From contig JBDKGV010000046.1 in assembly GCA_039798005.1 (NCBI GenBank), forward strand, positions 1 through 17,991: 17,991 nt of DNA. The letters run 5' to 3'. The position numbers and the translations under genes are program-made. Origin of the DNA: JBDKGV01 sp039798005 (lineage in GTDB: Bacteria > Fibrobacterota > Fibrobacteria > UBA5070). The notes beneath the pieces are model-generated. The model saw only the letters and a list, made by a program, of their open reading frames with translations, made no database searches and was not told the origin of the DNA. The stretch's first letter is position 1, and each line of letters starts with the position of its first letter. Below, one piece after another: positions 14,908 through 17,991 of this stretch.

Positions 14908-15936
14908 CTACGGCAGGCTTGCGCCCGTCGTTTCCGAGGTGATTCGTCCATCCGGAAAGGCCTGGGCCACTGCGGCGGCGAAGTCGGCGGGCCACGGGCT
15001 CTCGAAGCGCATTTCCTTGGACGTGCCGGGATGGATGAGGCGCAGCTCCCGTGCGTGCAGGCCCTGGCGATTCAGGCAGGCGAGGATCTCGCGCGCCTTG
15101 GCCTTTTCCATCGGCGGAATGGCCGCAAGCTTTTCCTGCGCCCCTCCGTACACCGGATCCCCCACCACCGGATGCCCGCGCCATGCCAAGTGAACGCGAA
15201 TCTGGTGCGTGCGTCCGGTCTCCAGCCGGCATTCCACCAAGGAGGCTGGAGCCCCTTGGCGAAGGGCCTTCACCTTGGTCGCGGCGGCACGGCCCCCCTT
15301 GAGGACGGCCATGCGCACGCGGTCGGTGGGATGACGCCCGATCGGGCCGTCGATCCGCTCCTCCTGCACTTCGCCCCAAGCCAAGGCGTGGTAGGTGCGG
15401 CCAAGGGACTTGTCGGCCAGCTGCGCGGCCAGGTGCCGATGTGCCTCGTCGCGAAGGGCCACGACCAGAAGTCCGGAGGTGTCGCGGTCCAAGCGATGCA
15501 CGATGCCCGGACGAAGGGGGCCGTTGATGCCCGAGAGGTTCTTGAAGTGAAAGGCGAGCGCGTTGGCCAGCGTACCGTCAGGACAGCCCGTCCCCGGATG
15601 CACCGTCAGTCCGGCCTGCTTGTCGATCACCGCGATCCATTCGTCCTGGTAGACCACGGACAGGGGGATGTCCTGGGGCACCACATGGCTGGGAGGAGCC
15701 TCCAGCACGGGCCACTCCAGCACTTCAAGCCTTTCCCCCCCAAGGAGGCGATGGCTTGGCTTGCGCACCTTGCCGTCGATCAGGATCTGCCCGGCGGAGA
15801 TCCACTCCTGGATGCGGGTGCGCGACCAGTCGGGAAAGCGCTCCGTGAGGAGCTTGTCCAGACGGTCCTCGGCATCGTCGTCGACCAGCCAGGAACGCGC
15901 CTGCTCCGGGGAGGTCCCGATGACGGAATCCGTCAT
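14908..15936 (-). CDS. rluD: RluA/RluD-family 23S rRNA pseudouridine synthase
   Basis: 342 residues. Isomerises uridine to pseudouridine in RNA. An S4 RNA-binding domain (about 23-72: DRLDKLLTERF, SRTRIQEWISAGQILIDGK) precedes the catalytic domain, the RluD arrangement. The motif GIVHRLDRDTSGLLVVA (144-160) holds catalytic Asp150 in HRLD; RTHQIRVHLAWRGHPVVGDPVYG is the conserved C-terminal motif. The ATG at 15936 is chosen because it overlaps the lspA stop (ATGA 15933-15936) and leaves the expected short lead before the S4 domain; the open frame continues upstream only as a shadow of lspA. RluD, RluC and RluA cannot be told apart with certainty; the S4 domain rules against RluA, and rluD next to lspA is a common bacterial arrangement. 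Confidence 0.93.
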   Translation of the reverse strand: MTDSVIGTSPEQARSWLVDDDAEDRLDKLLTERFPDWSRTRIQEWISAGQILIDGKVRKPSHRLLGGERLEVLEWPVLEAPPSHVVPQDIPLSVVYQDEWIAVIDKQAGLTVHPGTGCPDGTLANALAFHFKNLSGINGPLRPGIVHRLDRDTSGLLVVALRDEAHRHLAAQLADKSLGRTYHALAWGEVQEERIDGPIGRHPTDRVRMAVLKGGRAAATKVKALRQGAPASLVECRLETGRTHQIRVHLAWRGHPVVGDPVYGGAQEKLAAIPPMEKAKAREILACLNRQGLHARELRLIHPGTSKEMRFESPWPADFAAAVAQAFPDGRITSETTGASLP

Positions 15937-16529
15937 CGACCGGCTTCGGTGATCTCGACCGGCACTTCCCCGGCGGATTCGCGGGTCTTGAAGAGCGAGA
16001 CGTCGAGATTGTCGGCCAGCACCAGAAGTCCCACACCGACACAAATCAAGGAGTCGGCAATGTTGAAGGTCGGCCAGCGCCAGGTCATGTCGGGGACGCC
16101 CACGCTGATGAAATCGACCACGCGGCCAAGGCGCCAGCGGTCCAGCAGGTTCCCGATGCCGCCCGAGATCACCAGTGCGACACCAAGGCGGGTCGAGAAG
16201 TGCGGGAAGGGACGGCGCTTGTAAAGGATGGCAAGTCCACCGAAAGCCACCAGCGTGACCAGCGTGAAGAACAAGGTCGGGTGCAGGAAGGGCAGGAGTT
16301 GCTGCGGGGCGACACTGAAGGCGGCACCCTTGTTGTAGGCCAGATTGAACTGGAACCACTGCCCCACGATCTCCATGGGATTGCGCGAATACATGAAGCC
16401 GTCGATGGCCTTCAGATCGCCCAAGGAGTGCACGGCCCAGAACTTGGTCGCCTGATCGACGGCGATGCCGCCCAAAAGCAAGGCGATGTGGGTCTTCACC
16501 GGAGAGAAGATCTGCACGAAGCGTTTCAT
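15933..16529 (-). CDS. lspA: Lipoprotein signal peptidase (signal peptidase II)
   Basis: 198 residues. An inner-membrane aspartyl protease that cuts prolipoproteins before the lipidated Cys; the lipoprotein at 2543 is a plausible substrate. Family motifs are all present: DQATKFWA, FNLAYNKGAAFS (61-72), GGIGNLLDR...GRVVDFI with catalytic Asp139, and FNIADS with catalytic Asp159. Four hydrophobic segments are seen (about 12-28, 80-102, 115-127, 160-172). The ATG (16529) overlaps the stop of the upstream synthase gene (ATGA 16526-16529) and the stop overlaps rluD, so it is the middle of a coupled run. A hydrophilic tail of about 25 residues follows the last membrane segment. Confidence 0.97.
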   Translation of the reverse strand: MKRFVQIFSPVKTHIALLLGGIAVDQATKFWAVHSLGDLKAIDGFMYSRNPMEIVGQWFQFNLAYNKGAAFSVAPQQLLPFLHPTLFFTLVTLVAFGGLAILYKRRPFPHFSTRLGVALVISGGIGNLLDRWRLGRVVDFISVGVPDMTWRWPTFNIADSLICVGVGLLVLADNLDVSLFKTRESAGEVPVEITEAGR

Positions 16530-17623
16530 GATCGCTCCAAACTCTGCATCAAGGCGAGGTTGCGCCGACGGAACATTCCGTTCAGCAGGAAATTCGACGG
16601 CGCGCACACCGACGTGGTCAGGAGGATCCTGCGCACGGCGCTTCGGCCGATCTTCACGCGTTTCGACGGGTCCAGCACATCGGACAGATTCCGTCCAAGC
16701 GCCACCAAGGTGTCCTGCGCCATCAGGAGAGGCCACAGGCAGAAGAGGCGGATGCGCCACGCGGTGCGTGGCAGGTCCAGGATGTACTCGTGGGCGATCT
16801 CGACCTCGACCTGGGCAAGCTTCAGCAGGTCCACAAGGGCTCCCGTCGCCTTGAGCCTCTGGTCCGGATCGGTGCAACGGCGCGGGTCCACGCCATGGCG
16901 GGCCCACAAGGCGCGCGGCACGAAGACCGTCTCCCGGGAATGGTCGGATGGAATGTCCCGGCTGATGTTCACGTATTGGAGCGCAAGCCCGAAGCCGACG
17001 GCCTTGGAGCGCAGGCGTTCCAGACGCGCACCGGAAATGGCGGGTTCGTGCCAGGCGAACAGGTCGCAAAGGAGCAGTCCCACCAGTCCCGCCACGAAGT
17101 AGCAGTAGTCGCGCAGATCGTCCACGGTCTCCAGGAAGAACCAGCCGTCCTCTCCCCGCAAGGCGGCGTACTTGGCCATGCCTTGGCACATCTCGATCAC
17201 CCGGGCGTCGATGCCCTGCCGGGCCTGGGCCGGGACCTTGGCGTATTCCACAAAGATGGGTTCGCAGTGCCACGAAAGGAACTGGTCATCCTCGGTGGAG
17301 GTGCGCCAGTGGGAAGGCAGACCGGCGCGAAAATGGGCCATCGCGACCATGTCCGGCCCTTCGGGGCGGAAACAGGCAGCGAAGCGTTGCAGGAGATCGA
17401 TGCGCTCGGAGGCGGGAAGCACCCGGTCGTCCTCGACGGTATCGGCGATGCGGCAGAAGAGATAGGCCAAACGAACAGCGTTCTCAAGCGGCTTGGGCAG
17501 CACCTGAATATTCAGGGCGAAGGTACGACTGACGCGCTGAAGCCAGAGCTTGGCATAGCGCGCCCCGGCATCGGAAGAGCCGGCGAGAATCTGTTCCCTC
17601 AGGAGTTCGGTTTCGTTCTGCAA
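16526..17623 (-). CDS. Squalene/phytoene synthase family protein, probably squalene synthase; TTG start
   Basis: 365 residues from TTG 17623. The family joins two prenyl diphosphates head to head. Seen: VSRTFALNIQVLP (31-43), the first Asp-rich motif DTVED (61-65), YCYFVAGLVG (173-182), and the second region GFGLALQYVNISRD with Asp223 and Asp227. YC-x-FVAGLVG resembles the YCHYVAGLVG box of eukaryotic-type squalene synthases, so farnesyl diphosphate to squalene is favoured over phytoene. No desaturase or cyclase gene is nearby to settle it. No ATG exists in a sensible place: upstream in-frame ATGs fall in the repeat. TTG 17623 follows the TATCTTTG motif by five bases; a TTG at 17683 with AGGAG only two bases away is the alternative (20 residues longer). 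It heads the lspA-rluD-mutM run. Confidence 0.88.
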   Translation of the reverse strand: MQNETELLREQILAGSSDAGARYAKLWLQRVSRTFALNIQVLPKPLENAVRLAYLFCRIADTVEDDRVLPASERIDLLQRFAACFRPEGPDMVAMAHFRAGLPSHWRTSTEDDQFLSWHCEPIFVEYAKVPAQARQGIDARVIEMCQGMAKYAALRGEDGWFFLETVDDLRDYCYFVAGLVGLLLCDLFAWHEPAISGARLERLRSKAVGFGLALQYVNISRDIPSDHSRETVFVPRALWARHGVDPRRCTDPDQRLKATGALVDLLKLAQVEVEIAHEYILDLPRTAWRIRLFCLWPLLMAQDTLVALGRNLSDVLDPSKRVKIGRSAVRRILLTTSVCAPSNFLLNGMFRRRNLALMQSLERS

Positions 17624-17628
17624 GCACC

Positions 17629-17636
17629 CAAAGATA
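17629..17636 (-). promoter_or_regulatory. Start-adjacent TATCTTTG motif before the synthase gene
   Basis: Minus-strand AACCTATCTTTG (17640-17629), then five bases, then TTG 17623. The spacing equals that before acyP, and the 12-mer differs by one base from the one before the Wzi-like gene. Confidence 0.4.
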
Positions 17637-17655
17637 GGTTGTCGCGGGCGGCTTT

Positions 17656-17680
17656 GGCGCAGGCGCTGCGCCGGGTTTTT
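17656..17680 (+). terminator. Terminator-like hairpin facing away from the synthase gene
   Basis: GGCGCA (17656-17661) pairs with TGCGCC (17667-17672) across 5 nt, then GGG and TTTTT (17676-17680). It works only for plus-strand transcripts, which here would be antisense to the synthase gene. The stem is short. Confidence 0.35.
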
Positions 17681-17815
17681 CAATTCTCCTGCGGAATGGC
17701 TTTTTGATCGGGCTGCGCCCGGCTGTCGCTCTGGACCTCCATGCCCAGACCCGGCCCAGAAAGTTCCATTGCCAGAACGCGCACAGACCATGGCCACGGC
17801 AGTGGCCACATGCAG

Positions 17816-17991
17816 CTCCCTGATTGGGGCCCCCGTGTGCGATCCTGATCGCGCGGGGCGCACTGTGGCCGGTTGAGTTGCAAGGTTGCTGATCGCAGTG
17901 GTGGCACGACGCGCGAAGTGGCTGCGGAAATGCGGGGTCCCCAGGGATGCCATCCCTGGGTGGCGGTTCCCAGGGCCGCCAGTGGCCCTGG
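17816..17991 (+). repeat. Structured dispersed repeat, copy B (cut by window edge)
   Basis: Same orientation as copy A. Identical blocks are 17839-17859 and 17961-17987. The hairpins are kept: CCCCG 17831-17835 with CGGGG 17854-17858, enclosing GCGAT/ATCGC; TCGCAG 17893-17898 with CTGCGG 17922-17927 (one G-T wobble); CCCAGGGAT 17940-17948 with ATCCCTGGG 17952-17960; CCAGGGCC 17970-17977 with GGCCCTGG 17984-17991. Two stem positions differ from copy A on both sides at once, keeping the pair. The element may extend past the edge. Confidence 0.8.

Larger units (their letters stand above)
17624..17815. other. Non-coding leader upstream of the squalene/phytoene synthase gene
   Basis: No credible gene; the synthase frame stays open here but has no plausible start apart from TTG 17683. 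It contains the TATCTTTG motif, a plus-oriented hairpin with T-tract (17656-17680), and a perfect 7-bp hairpin TGGCCAC/GTGGCCA (17791-17797 with 17802-17808). Repeat copy B begins at its right end. Confidence 0.6.

Noticed and set aside
14003..16224. Plus-strand open frames opposite mutM, rluD and lspA
   Set aside because: Shadows of three confidently identified minus-strand genes.
17624..17953. N-terminal extension of the synthase frame to an ATG at 17953
   Set aside because: The added 110 residues come from the repeat and leader and show no family similarity.

Overview
The window holds 14 protein genes and no rRNA, tRNA, CRISPR array or transposase that I can recognise. Most of it (about 4.0-17.7 kb) is GC-rich and tightly packed, with 4-bp ATGA start/stop overlaps. 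The first 3.7 kb is visibly more AT-rich. Signal peptides, a lipoprotein, two outer-membrane-type barrels and signal peptidase II indicate a diderm (Gram-negative) bacterium. CBM3-like carbohydrate-binding modules, tandem HDOD proteins, a Wzi-like barrel and TAnnTTTG motifs beside starts without a Shine-Dalgarno sequence would suit the Fibrobacterota/FCB side of the tree. That placement is inference; no single gene proves it.

Layout. (1) 1-3694, plus strand: the 3' part of a large secreted protein ending in three CBM3-like modules, overlapping a lipoprotein that looks like a beta-propeller. (2) 3695-4083: non-coding, with copy A of a structured repeat. (3) 4084-7897, minus strand: membrane histidine kinase, NtrC-type sigma54 activator, then a hotdog thioesterase, read as one operon. 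(4) 7988-8746, minus strand: an outer-membrane barrel ending in a strong intrinsic terminator placed just before the kinase. (5) 8893-11288, plus strand: HDOD protein overlapping an HDOD-GAF protein. (6) 11282-11566, minus strand: acylphosphatase. (7) 11641-13981, plus strand: Wzi-like barrel and a secreted alpha/beta hydrolase that probably starts at CTG. (8) 13982-17623, minus strand: squalene/phytoene synthase, lspA, rluD-type pseudouridine synthase and mutM (fpg), the first three coupled by ATGA overlaps. (9) 17624-17991: non-coding leader plus repeat copy B, cut by the window edge.

How the parts may work together. Regions 1, 4 and 7 are envelope and polysaccharide related. Regions 3 and 5 are signalling. 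Region 8 is housekeeping, with an isoprenoid condensing enzyme at its head. The kinase operon sits 35 bp beyond the U-tract of the barrel-gene terminator, so read-through or a promoter crowding the start codon must feed it.

The least explained signals are the repeat, whose two copies differ by paired changes that keep hairpins intact and whose wobble pairs suit plus-strand RNA only, and a CTA(C/T)CTTTG motif lying 4-5 nt before three starts that lack a good Shine-Dalgarno sequence.
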